Shown here one piece after another: positions 26,282-33,447 of a DNA stretch of 64,000 bases (positions within the stretch are counted from its first letter, which is position 1; every line of letters begins with the position of its first letter). The translations under genes and the position numbers were made by a program. The stretch is from Streptomyces katrae (GTDB lineage: Bacteria; Actinomycetota; Actinomycetes; Streptomycetales; Streptomycetaceae), in contig NZ_JNZY01000010.1 in NCBI RefSeq assembly GCF_000717655.1, positions 186,001 to 250,000 on the forward strand. The letters are read 5' to 3'. The notes beneath the pieces are model-generated. The model searched no databases and was not told the origin of the DNA. It saw only the letters and a program-made list of their open reading frames with translations.

Positions 26282-27414
26282 CCATCGAGCAGGACGACAC
26301 GATGCTCGGCCGCGCCCGGGTCTCCGACACCCCCGAACTCGAGCGCTACTACGGCGAACTCGAGGCCCTGGACGCCGGCGCCCTGTGGACCGTCGCCAAC
26401 GACATCGAGCCCTGGTACCCGCAGCCCAAGTCCGTTCCCGTGCTGTGGCGCTACGAGGAGCTGCGGCCCCTCGTCCACAAGGCCCTGGGCCTGGTCAAGG
26501 CCGACGACGCGGGCCGCCGCGTCGTGATGCTCGTCAACCCCGGGCGCAAGGACGTCAGCGCCGCCGCCGGCCTCCTCTACACCGGGCTCCAGATCATGGG
26601 CCCCGGCGAAGCCATGACCGCCCACCGCCACCAGGCCGCCGCCCTGCGCTTCGTCCACGAGGGCACCGGCGCCTGGACCGTCGTCGACGGCCAGAAGCTG
26701 AAGGTCGGCCCGCGCGATTTCGCGATCACCCCGAACGGCACCTGGCACGAGCACGGCAACGACGCCGAGGACGCCCCCGTCATCTGGCAGGACGGCCTCG
26801 ACATCCCGCTCGTCAACGCCCTCGACGCAGGGTTCTACGAGGTCCACCCCGAGCTCCACCAGATACCCGGGAAGGTGGTCAACTCCTCCGTGCTCCAGTA
26901 CGGCGCGAACCTGCTCCCGTACGGCTCGGAGCGGTGGAGCAGGCCGTACTCGCCGCTGCTCGCCTACCCTTGGGAGCCGACGTACGAGGCCCTGCTGGGC
27001 CTGGCGAAGGCGAGCGAGGGGTCCCCGTACGACGGGATCATCGCCGAGTACACCAACCCGGTCACGGGCGGCTCCGTGATGCCCACCATGGGCGCCCACA
27101 TGCAGCTGCTGCGTCCCGGGCAGGCCACCCGCGCCCACCGGCACACCGGCTCGGTGATCTACACGGCCGCCAAGGGGCACGGGGTCTCGGTCATCGCCGG
27201 GCAGCGCTTCGAATGGCGCCAGGGCGACATCTTCTGCGTCCCGTCCTGGGCCTGGCACGAGCACCACAACCTCGATCAGTCCGAGGACGCCTGCCTCTTC
27301 TCCTTCAACGACTTCCCGGTCATGCGCTCGCTCGGCTTCCACCGCGAAGAGGCGTACCCGGACAACGACGGCCACCAGCCCATGCCGGCCGCCGCCCCGA
27401 CCGCCACCGCCTGA
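26278..27414 (+). CDS. Gentisate 1,2-dioxygenase
   Basis: 378 residues, two cupin domains. The N-terminal cupin carries the Fe(II) ligands expected in the family: HxH (His116, His118) in TAHRHQ and His157 in TWHEHGN. The C-terminal cupin repeats the pattern (RAHRHTG, WAWHEHHN). Extradiol cleavage of gentisate between C1 and C2 gives maleylpyruvate. Relatives act on salicylate, 1-hydroxy-2-naphthoate or 5-substituted salicylates, so a variant substrate cannot be excluded. ATGA overlap with the nitrilase gene; 15 nt to the next gene. Confidence 0.88.
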   Translation: MTIEQDDTMLGRARVSDTPELERYYGELEALDAGALWTVANDIEPWYPQPKSVPVLWRYEELRPLVHKALGLVKADDAGRRVVMLVNPGRKDVSAAAGLLYTGLQIMGPGEAMTAHRHQAAALRFVHEGTGAWTVVDGQKLKVGPRDFAITPNGTWHEHGNDAEDAPVIWQDGLDIPLVNALDAGFYEVHPELHQIPGKVVNSSVLQYGANLLPYGSERWSRPYSPLLAYPWEPTYEALLGLAKASEGSPYDGIIAEYTNPVTGGSVMPTMGAHMQLLRPGQATRAHRHTGSVIYTAAKGHGVSVIAGQRFEWRQGDIFCVPSWAWHEHHNLDQSEDACLFSFNDFPVMRSLGFHREEAYPDNDGHQPMPAAAPTATA

Positions 27415-27429
27415 CCCCGAGGAACCCCC

Positions 27430-28338
27430 ATGCGTCTGCTGACCTTCACCACCACCGGCGATTCCGCGGCCCGCCTCGGCGCCGACGTCGACGGCCTCGT
27501 CCTCGACCTCGCCGTCCTGGCCGACCACGCCGGCGTCGACCTCCCGCGCGATCTGCTCTCGTTCGTCCAGGCAGGACCCGCCGCCCGGGAGACCGCGGCC
27601 CGCCTCCTCACCGCCCATGCCTCCGCCCGCCCGGCCGGGGCCGTCCACCGGCTCGAAGAGGTCACCCTGGCCGCCCCGCTGCGCCCCGGCAAGATCATCG
27701 GGGTCGGCCTCAACTACGTCGAGCACGTGGAGGAGTCAAGCCGCAGTCTCGACACCGACAAGGAACTCCCGCCCCGGCCCGTCCTGTTCAGCAAGCCCGC
27801 CACCGCCGTCACCGGCCCCGGCGCACCGGTCCTGCACAACGGCGACCTCACCCAGCAGCTCGACTGGGAGTGCGAACTCGCCGTCGTCATCGGCCGTACC
27901 GCGTTCCGGGTGAGCGAGGAGGACGCGTACGAGCACATCTTCGGCTTCAGCATCGTCAACGACATCAGCGCCCGCGACCAGCGCCGCTCCGGCCAGTGGT
28001 TCTTCTCCAAGGGGCAGGACTCGTACGCACCCTTCGGCCCGGTCGTGGTCACGGCGGACGAGATCCCCGACCCCATGGCCCTGGACCTCTCGCTGCGCGT
28101 CAACGGCGTCACCAAGCAGAAGTCGAACACCCGGCACATGCTGTTCCCGATCGCCCGTCTCATCGCCGACATCAGCTCCGGCGTGACCCTGGAGCCCGGC
28201 GACGTCATCGCCACGGGATCGCCCTCCGGCGTCGGCGCCGGCATGGTGCCGCCGGAGTTCCTCGTCCCGGGTGACACGGTCGAGGCGACCGTCGAGCGCA
28301 TCGGCACCCTGGCCAACCCCGTCGTCGACGCCCGCTGA
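27430..28338 (+). CDS. Fumarylacetoacetate-hydrolase-family protein (maleyl-/fumarylpyruvate hydrolase)
   Basis: 302 residues. A small N-terminal domain (MRLLTFTTTGDSAARLGADV) precedes the FAH fold with IIGVGLNYVEHVEE and the divalent-metal motif in DWECELAVVIG (E-x-E), then NDISARDQ. The C-terminus has ATGSPSGVGAGM. In gentisate pathways this family splits fumarylpyruvate or maleylpyruvate into pyruvate and a C4 diacid. No maleylpyruvate isomerase is seen nearby, while a maleate isomerase follows, so direct hydrolysis of maleylpyruvate to pyruvate and maleate is inferred. Confidence 0.88.
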   Translation: MRLLTFTTTGDSAARLGADVDGLVLDLAVLADHAGVDLPRDLLSFVQAGPAARETAARLLTAHASARPAGAVHRLEEVTLAAPLRPGKIIGVGLNYVEHVEESSRSLDTDKELPPRPVLFSKPATAVTGPGAPVLHNGDLTQQLDWECELAVVIGRTAFRVSEEDAYEHIFGFSIVNDISARDQRRSGQWFFSKGQDSYAPFGPVVVTADEIPDPMALDLSLRVNGVTKQKSNTRHMLFPIARLIADISSGVTLEPGDVIATGSPSGVGAGMVPPEFLVPGDTVEATVERIGTLANPVVDAR

Positions 28339-28369
28339 CCGTACGCCCAGCAAGCACCGAGGAGTACCC

Positions 28370-29149
28370 GTGCCGCCCCGCACCTACCGCATCGGCCAGA
28401 TCGTGCCGAGCTCGAACGTGACCATGGAGACCGAGGTCCCCGCCATCCTGCGCGCCCGCCAAGCGGTGCTGCCCGACGAGAGGTTCACCTTCCACTCCAG
28501 CCGGATGCGCATGACCCATGTGACGCCGGAACAGCTCAAGGCCATGGACGCCGACTCCGACCGCTGCGCCGTGGAACTGTCCGACGCCCGCGTGGACGTG
28601 CTCGGCTACGCCTGCCTCGTGGCGATCATGAGCATGGGCCTCGGCTACCACCACACCTCGGAGCAGCGACTGCACACCCGTACGGTCGAGAACGGCGCCC
28701 CCGCACCCGTCGTGACCAGCGCGGGCGCCCTCGTCCACGGACTGCACACCATCGGCGCCCGCAAGATCGCCCTGCTCGCCCCGTACATGCGCCCGCTCAC
28801 GCGGACCGTCGTGGACTACCTCACCCACGAGGGCATCGAGGTGCTCGACTACGAGGCCCTCGAAATCCCGGACAACCTCGACGTGGCCGCCCACGACCCG
28901 GCCAGGCTGCCCGGCCTCGCCCGCGCGCTGGAGTACGCGGACGCCGACGCGGTCGTGCTCTCCGCCTGCGTGCAGATGCCCTCCCTGGGCGCCATCGAGG
29001 AGGCCGAACAGCTCCTGGGCAAGCCGGTGGTGTCGGCGGCCGTCTGCACCGCCCACCAGATGCTGCGCGCCCTCGGCCTGCCGGCGCTGGCCCCGGGGGC
29101 GGGACACCTGCTCTCCGGCGCGTATGCGCAGGCGCCGCTGCCGCAGTAG
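28370..29149 (+). CDS. Maleate cis-trans isomerase (Asp/Glu racemase superfamily)
   Basis: 259 residues. The opening IGQIVPSSNVTMETEVP is characteristic of maleate isomerases and arylmalonate decarboxylase relatives. The two catalytic cysteines are present: Cys82 in LGYACLVAI and Cys200 in LSACVQMPS. The enzyme converts maleate to fumarate through a cysteine adduct. GTG start at 28370 has GAGGAG upstream and begins exactly at the conserved fold. Last catabolic gene of the operon; it connects the preceding hydrolase to the citric acid cycle. Confidence 0.88.
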   Translation: MPPRTYRIGQIVPSSNVTMETEVPAILRARQAVLPDERFTFHSSRMRMTHVTPEQLKAMDADSDRCAVELSDARVDVLGYACLVAIMSMGLGYHHTSEQRLHTRTVENGAPAPVVTSAGALVHGLHTIGARKIALLAPYMRPLTRTVVDYLTHEGIEVLDYEALEIPDNLDVAAHDPARLPGLARALEYADADAVVLSACVQMPSLGAIEEAEQLLGKPVVSAAVCTAHQMLRALGLPALAPGAGHLLSGAYAQAPLPQ

Positions 29150-29171
29150 TCTCCGCCGGGCTCGCGGCGGG

Positions 29172-29182
29172 CTCGATATGAT
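29172..29182. promoter_or_regulatory. Inverted TATCGAG box overlapping a -10-like TATGAT
   Basis: CTCGATA (29172-29178), the complement of the TATCGAG box seen in the pathway promoters, overlaps TATGAT (29177-29182), 28 nt before the PaaX-type start. This suggests autoregulation by the same factor; inference only. Confidence 0.35.
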
Positions 29183-29209
29183 CGCGACCGCGTACAACGG
29201 AAGGCGATC

Positions 29210-30043
29210 ATGTCGGACAGCCCCCTCAGGCCCAGCTCGTTGATCAACACGGTCTACGGAGCGTTCCTGCGCCGCCTCGGCGGCTGGATCTCCATCGCCG
29301 ACCTGATCACGCTGATGGGCGAGCTGGACGTCGACGGCCCGGCCGTGCGGTCGGCGATCTCGCGGCTCAAGAAGCGCGGCGTCCTCGAACCGGAGCGGCG
29401 CGGTGCCACCGGCTACCGGCTCAGCCCGGCCGTGCACCCCGTCTTCGACGAGGGCGACCGCCGCATCTTCGCCAGCCTCGAGCCCGCCGACCTGGCCGAC
29501 GGCTGGGCCATGGCGGTGTTCTCCGTACCGGAGTCCGAGCGCTCCCACCGCTACCAGCTGCGCACCCGGCTGACCTGGCTCGGCTTCGGGAACATCGCCC
29601 CGGGTGTGTGGCTGGCCCCGGGGCGGCTGCTCGAGGACGCCCGCGGCATGCTCGTCCGGCTCGGCCTCAGCGAGTACGTGCACCTCTTCGCCGCCGACTA
29701 CGCCGCCTTCAGCGACCTGGCGCAGACGGTGAGCGAGTGGTGGGACTTCCCGGCGATCCAGACGCAGTACGCGGCCTTCACCGACACCTACGCCCCCGTC
29801 GCCGAGCGCCTCGCGGCGGAGGGGGAGCCCGGCCCGGCCGAGGCGTTCCGCCACTACGTGCCACTGCTCACGCAGTGGCGCCGCCTCCCGTACCTCGATC
29901 CCGGCCTGCCCACCGAACTCCTGCCGGCCGACTGGAACGCGGTGGCCGCCCGCCAGGTCTTCCAGCAGCTCCACGCGGTCCTGCTGGAGCCGAGCCTGCG
30001 CCACGTCCGGGAGGTCACCGGGCTGGAGGAGGCCACCCCCTAG
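29210..30043 (+). CDS. PaaX-family transcriptional regulator
   Basis: 277 residues. The N-terminal winged helix (PSSLINTVYGAFLRRLGGWI, then VRSAISRLKKRGVLE) and the C-terminal PaaX domain (RTRLTWLGFGNIAPGVWLAP, PYLDPGLPTELLPADWN) match the phenylacetyl-CoA-responsive repressors. PaaX proteins bind aryl-CoA thioesters, so here a salicylyl-CoA- or gentisyl-CoA-type inducer is plausible. It lies 60 nt after the isomerase and is the best candidate for binding the TATCGAG boxes. Start ATG with AAGG. The last four bases (CTAG) are shared with the convergent lipoprotein gene. Confidence 0.87.
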   Translation: MSDSPLRPSSLINTVYGAFLRRLGGWISIADLITLMGELDVDGPAVRSAISRLKKRGVLEPERRGATGYRLSPAVHPVFDEGDRRIFASLEPADLADGWAMAVFSVPESERSHRYQLRTRLTWLGFGNIAPGVWLAPGRLLEDARGMLVRLGLSEYVHLFAADYAAFSDLAQTVSEWWDFPAIQTQYAAFTDTYAPVAERLAAEGEPGPAEAFRHYVPLLTQWRRLPYLDPGLPTELLPADWNAVAARQVFQQLHAVLLEPSLRHVREVTGLEEATP

Positions 30044-30459
30044 GGCAGCGGCGGGATGGTGTACACCGGGATCGACGGATCGTTCGGGGCGGGCTTCCAC
30101 GGCGTCCAGTCGGGCGTCAGGGTGGGACGCGGCGGCGCCGGCGGCGGATTGGGGCCGCGGTTGGGGTTCTGCGGGACCGACGAGGTGCGCGGCGGGGGCG
30201 AGGCCTTCGGCCGGGCGCCGGGGGTGGCCGTCGGGTCCGGGGTCTCGTCCGGCTCCGCGGCGGCGGGCGGCGCGGTCGGCGCCGCCGTGGTCGGCGAGGA
30301 CGAGGGCGAGGCCGTGGCCGAAGGGCTCGCGCTCGGCGTCGGCGAACCGGACTTCTCCGGCGCCGGGGACGCGCCGCCGGAACAACCGCCGAGCAGCAGG
30401 CTGCCCGCCAGCAGCGCGGTCATAGATATCGGCACTCTGCCGTGAGGGCTGACGCCCAC
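30040..30459 (-). CDS. Pro/Ser/Thr-rich lipoprotein
   Basis: 139 residues. The n-region VGVSPHGR, hydrophobic core MTALLAGSLLL and lipobox LGGC predict a lipid-anchored surface protein. After the cysteine almost everything is Pro, Ser, Ala and Thr, a flexible wall-spanning stretch, ending in PNDPSIPVYTIPPLP. The GTG at 30459 has AGGAGG six nt upstream; an ATG 12 codons later is less well placed. Stops of this gene and the convergent paaX overlap in one CTAG. No enzymatic domain seen. Confidence 0.7.
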   Translation of the reverse strand: MGVSPHGRVPISMTALLAGSLLLGGCSGGASPAPEKSGSPTPSASPSATASPSSSPTTAAPTAPPAAAEPDETPDPTATPGARPKASPPPRTSSVPQNPNRGPNPPPAPPRPTLTPDWTPWKPAPNDPSIPVYTIPPLP

Positions 30460-30586
30460 CGGCCACCTCCTGGAACACGATCTGGTCAGTGCGCGGTGAT
30501 CGTAGCCCAGACCTGCGCAGATGCTTCCGGCAGGTTGATCGGTGACCCCGGGCGCAATGCGGACCGCGTCGCACCCGCCGCCGGCG

Positions 30587-31441
30587 TCAGGGAGCACCCG
30601 TACCCGCCCGTGCGAGGGCGACGACGCCGGCACAGATCAGTGCCACGCCCAGCAGTTGGGGGAGCACCCACCACCCCGCCCGCAGGTGCTCCTCGTACAG
30701 GACCACGCCCAGCGCGATGCCGATGCCCGCATCGCCCAAGGTCAGTGCAGGCTGCGAGGCGACCAGCGGCCCGCCCTGCATGGCGTGTTCGAGCAGCAGC
30801 AGGGCACAGATGCCTGTCGCGCCGAAGGCGTACGTCTGCCACGCGGTCAGGAAGCCGACGATGCCGTGCTCGGTCAGCACGAACACGGAATGCTTCATCA
30901 GGGCCGCCGTGATCGCGTAGCAGACGGCGGTGGCCGCGCCGAGGCAGCCGGCCCGCGCACGCCCCGGCGGCCTGCGCAGCCCGGCCACCGCCAGGGCCGC
31001 GACGACGGCCGCGCACGCGGCGAGGGCGGGGATCCACCGGTCGGCCGGCACGTGCGTCCGGTTCCCCGTGGGGGAGGCCGCGAACAGCGCCACCCCCAGC
31101 CCGGCCACCACGCCCGCCACGGCCAGCCACAGCGCCCCCGGCAGCCGCCGCCGGGCCACCAGCGAGGCGATGAGCAGCGCGAGCGGCAGCTCCAGGACGA
31201 ACAGGGGCTGTACGAGGACCAGCGCACCGGTGGCCAGCGCCGCGGCCTGCCCCACCCCGGCCGCGATCACGGCCAGGATCCCGGCGATCCACACGGGCCG
31301 CTTCAGCAGATCGAGGACCAGGCCGAACCGGAAGCCCTTGCTCTGCGGCACGGTCAGGGCGGCCCGGCGCTGGAGCACGGTGGCCAGCGCATTGCTGAGC
31401 GCAGCGAACAGCGCGAAGAAGACCGGCAGCACGACGCCCAT
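30587..31441 (-). CDS. EamA/DMT-like transporter, membrane protein
   Basis: 284 residues with nine to ten hydrophobic segments in two similar halves, as in the drug/metabolite transporter superfamily. The N-terminal half contains FFALFAALSNALATVLQRRA, typical of actinobacterial DMT proteins annotated as EamA-like; LGVVLYEEHLRAGWWVLPQL resembles the C-terminal EamA signature. Likely an exporter or small-metabolite permease; substrate unknown. Start ATG 31441 with GAGG. It is followed on the same strand by the lipoprotein gene and preceded by the ATP-grasp pair (100-nt gap). Confidence 0.8.
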   Translation of the reverse strand: MGVVLPVFFALFAALSNALATVLQRRAALTVPQSKGFRFGLVLDLLKRPVWIAGILAVIAAGVGQAAALATGALVLVQPLFVLELPLALLIASLVARRRLPGALWLAVAGVVAGLGVALFAASPTGNRTHVPADRWIPALAACAAVVAALAVAGLRRPPGRARAGCLGAATAVCYAITAALMKHSVFVLTEHGIVGFLTAWQTYAFGATGICALLLLEHAMQGGPLVASQPALTLGDAGIGIALGVVLYEEHLRAGWWVLPQLLGVALICAGVVALARAGTGAP

Positions 31442-31540
31442 CCGCCGATCCTCACGGCCCCCGTCGCACCCCCGGCCCGCCGACACGCCCCGACGAACGG
31501 ATTCCCCCTGTCCGGTCCTCCGGCGACGGGGGCGGAGGGG

Positions 31541-32344
31541 TCAGCGGCCGGCCCTGGCCCGGGCCAGGGCCAGCGCCGCCAGGGCCTCCGGTGCGCCGGC
31601 CTGGCCCCGGATGCCGGGGAAGGCGTTGACGTCCACGATCAGCGGGATGCCGTCCCCGGTGTCGATGAGGTCGACCCCGAAGACGTCGAGGGCGAACACC
31701 TCGCCGGTCCGGCGGACCACGTCCGCCCAGCCGGGCGGCAGTTCGGCCAGGGCCGGCGGCCGGGTCGGACCCCGGCCCTCCGGTGCGAGCTCGGAGCGCC
31801 GCAGCGCGGCGAAGACCCGGTCCCCGATGGCCCACAGCTTGTGGTCCCAGCCGCTGTTGGGCACGAACTCCTGGACCACGACCGGCTCCTGCGGCCAGGC
31901 GTCCGCCAGCTCGCGCAGCCGGGCGCGGTCGTCGACCCGGGCGACCAGGTCGTGCCTGCGGCTGTGCCGGCTCTTGACCACCAGGGGCGAGGCGCCGAGC
32001 GGCTCACCTGCCGCCCATGCCGCGAGGGAGCCGTACGTACGCGTGCCCGCGAACGGCAGACCGCCCTGCAGGGCCAGCTCCGCCATTCGGGTGCGGTCCT
32101 GGCAGAGCGTGGTCGCCGCCGCCGAGTTCAGCACCGGGGCTCCGCGCCGTTCCAGCTCCCGGGCGAGTTCAAGTGCCCACCGCGTGCGCGACTTCAGCAG
32201 GTATACGTCGGCCAGGTCGTCAGGGGCTTCGTCCACGGCACCCGGATCCAGCGACTCCACCCGGTGCCCGGCGGCTTCGAGCAGCGCCGTCGCTCCGGCC
32301 AGCAGCGGATGGCCGGGCTCCGGCGTGACCAGGCAGATCCTCAC
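31541..32344 (-). CDS. ATP-grasp ligase (RimK-like), second of a pair
   Basis: 267 residues. Residues 1-90 form the pre-ATP domain (VRICLVTPEPGHPLLAGATA). The ATP-grasp follows with PLVVKSRHSRRHD (ATP-binding lysine), VVVQEFVPNSGWDHKLWAIG, and the Mg-binding end FGVDLIDTGDGIPLIVDVN followed by FPGIRG. Such enzymes join a carboxylate to an amine through acyl phosphate, as in RimK glutamate ligation. The GTG start at 32344 overlaps the TGA of the first ATP-grasp gene (GTGA). No peptide precursor is visible nearby, so the substrate is unknown. Confidence 0.82.
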   Translation of the reverse strand: MRICLVTPEPGHPLLAGATALLEAAGHRVESLDPGAVDEAPDDLADVYLLKSRTRWALELARELERRGAPVLNSAAATTLCQDRTRMAELALQGGLPFAGTRTYGSLAAWAAGEPLGASPLVVKSRHSRRHDLVARVDDRARLRELADAWPQEPVVVQEFVPNSGWDHKLWAIGDRVFAALRRSELAPEGRGPTRPPALAELPPGWADVVRRTGEVFALDVFGVDLIDTGDGIPLIVDVNAFPGIRGQAGAPEALAALALARARAGR

Positions 32345-33318
32345 AGGGCGCCCTCGCCGGCCCGCGCGGACGCCTCCACGGGCGACCCCTGCACCGGCGA
32401 CGCCTGCACGGGAGACGCCTGCACCGGCGCCCCCTGCACCGGGATCGACAGCGGCAGTCCCTGCGGCACCCGCGGGCGGCACACGGCGGCCGCCGTCGCC
32501 GCCGGGCTGCCCGTCCGCGCCAGCCCCAGCACGGCCCGGGCCACCCGGGCCGCGGCGTCCGGTACCTGACGGAAGCTCGGGAAGTCGTTCACGTCCACCA
32601 CCACGGGCCCGTCGGGACCCAGCAGCACGTCGACCCCGTACAGGTCGAGCCCGTAGACCGCCCCCACCTGCGCGGCGATCGCCGCCACCTCGGCGGACAG
32701 CGGTACGCGCCGCTCCCGCACCGCCGGATCAGGGTGCAGGGGCGAGCACCGCTCGGTGGCGAACAGCTCCCCGCCGACCGCGTACACCTTGATGTCGGCG
32801 CCCGAATTGGGCACGTACGGCTGGGCGATGAGCATGTGCTCGCCGGCCAGCCCGGGGAGGACCGCCTCGAGCTCCGCGGGCGAGGCCACCAGGTGCACGG
32901 CCCGCCCGGAGCTGCCGTCCGCGGGCTTGACGACGAGGGGGTACTCCGCGGCCGGTACCTCCCGCAGCAGTTCCGGCCGCGCCACGGCGTACGTCGGGGG
33001 CATCGGAAGCCCCCGGGTCCGGGCGATGGCGGCTGCCAGCGCCTTGTCCCGTACGCCACGGATCGAGCGGGCGTCGTTGACCGTGGTCATCCCGGCCGCG
33101 GCCGCGGCCTCGAGCAGGGTCAGCCCGGGACCGCCCGACACCGTCTTGAGCACCCAGGCGTCGTGCGTGCCCGAGGCGACGACCTCGGTCATCCGCAGCA
33201 GCGAGCCGCCCGGCCGCACCACGTCCACCTGGTGGCCCCATGCGGTGAGCTGCCGGATCACCTCGTTCGGCATGCCGTCGTGGCGGTAGTGCTCCTCCAC
33301 CAGGAAGCAGAGCCTCAT
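32341..33318 (-). CDS. ATP-grasp ligase (RimK-like) with C-terminal PVQ repeats
   Basis: 325 residues. ATP-grasp elements: EYPLVVKPADGSSGRAVHLV (glycine-rich loop), IAQPYVPNSGADIKVYAVGG and YGVDVLLGPDGPVVVDVNDF (metal ligands). The fold ends near residue 290. The tail then holds five repeats of PVQ[GA][SA] (last copy PVEAS) before the stop, an unusual disordered extension. Homologous to, but diverged from, the downstream ATP-grasp gene, with which it is coupled. ATG 33318 with GGGAAGG. Tandem ATP-grasp enzymes may act in sequence on one substrate; that is inference. Confidence 0.82.
   Translation of the reverse strand: MRLCFLVEEHYRHDGMPNEVIRQLTAWGHQVDVVRPGGSLLRMTEVVASGTHDAWVLKTVSGGPGLTLLEAAAAAGMTTVNDARSIRGVRDKALAAAIARTRGLPMPPTYAVARPELLREVPAAEYPLVVKPADGSSGRAVHLVASPAELEAVLPGLAGEHMLIAQPYVPNSGADIKVYAVGGELFATERCSPLHPDPAVRERRVPLSAEVAAIAAQVGAVYGLDLYGVDVLLGPDGPVVVDVNDFPSFRQVPDAAARVARAVLGLARTGSPAATAAAVCRPRVPQGLPLSIPVQGAPVQASPVQASPVQGSPVEASARAGEGAL
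32368..32442 (-). repeat. Five tandem 15-bp units inside the ATP-grasp gene
   Basis: Five consecutive 15-nt units encode PVQGA, PVQAS, PVQAS, PVQGS and PVEAS. A coding minisatellite that can gain or lose units without changing frame. Confidence 0.85.
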
Positions 33319-33447
33319 CGACCTTCCCCATATTCCCCGGACGTCCGCCGATCCCGTCCGGCGAGTTGTGACGTCACAGGATGTCATGGACCGCAATGTG
33401 ATGATCGGTCCGGATGGGGGCGCGGGCCTTCCGGCCTCCGGCCGCCG

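Noticed and set aside
29210..30043. Considering the PaaX-type gene as part of a phenylacetate pathway
   Set aside because: No phenylacetyl-CoA ligase or epoxidase genes are near; the enzymes present fit a salicylate/gentisate route.
32368..32442. Array of short repeats that might be taken for a CRISPR
   Set aside because: Units are 15 bp, contiguous and in frame as PVQxS codons; there are no spacers.
31541..33318. A graspetide (omega-ester peptide) biosynthesis cluster
   Set aside because: Two ATP-grasp genes are present but no precursor peptide gene with acidic/Thr-Ser core was found beside them.
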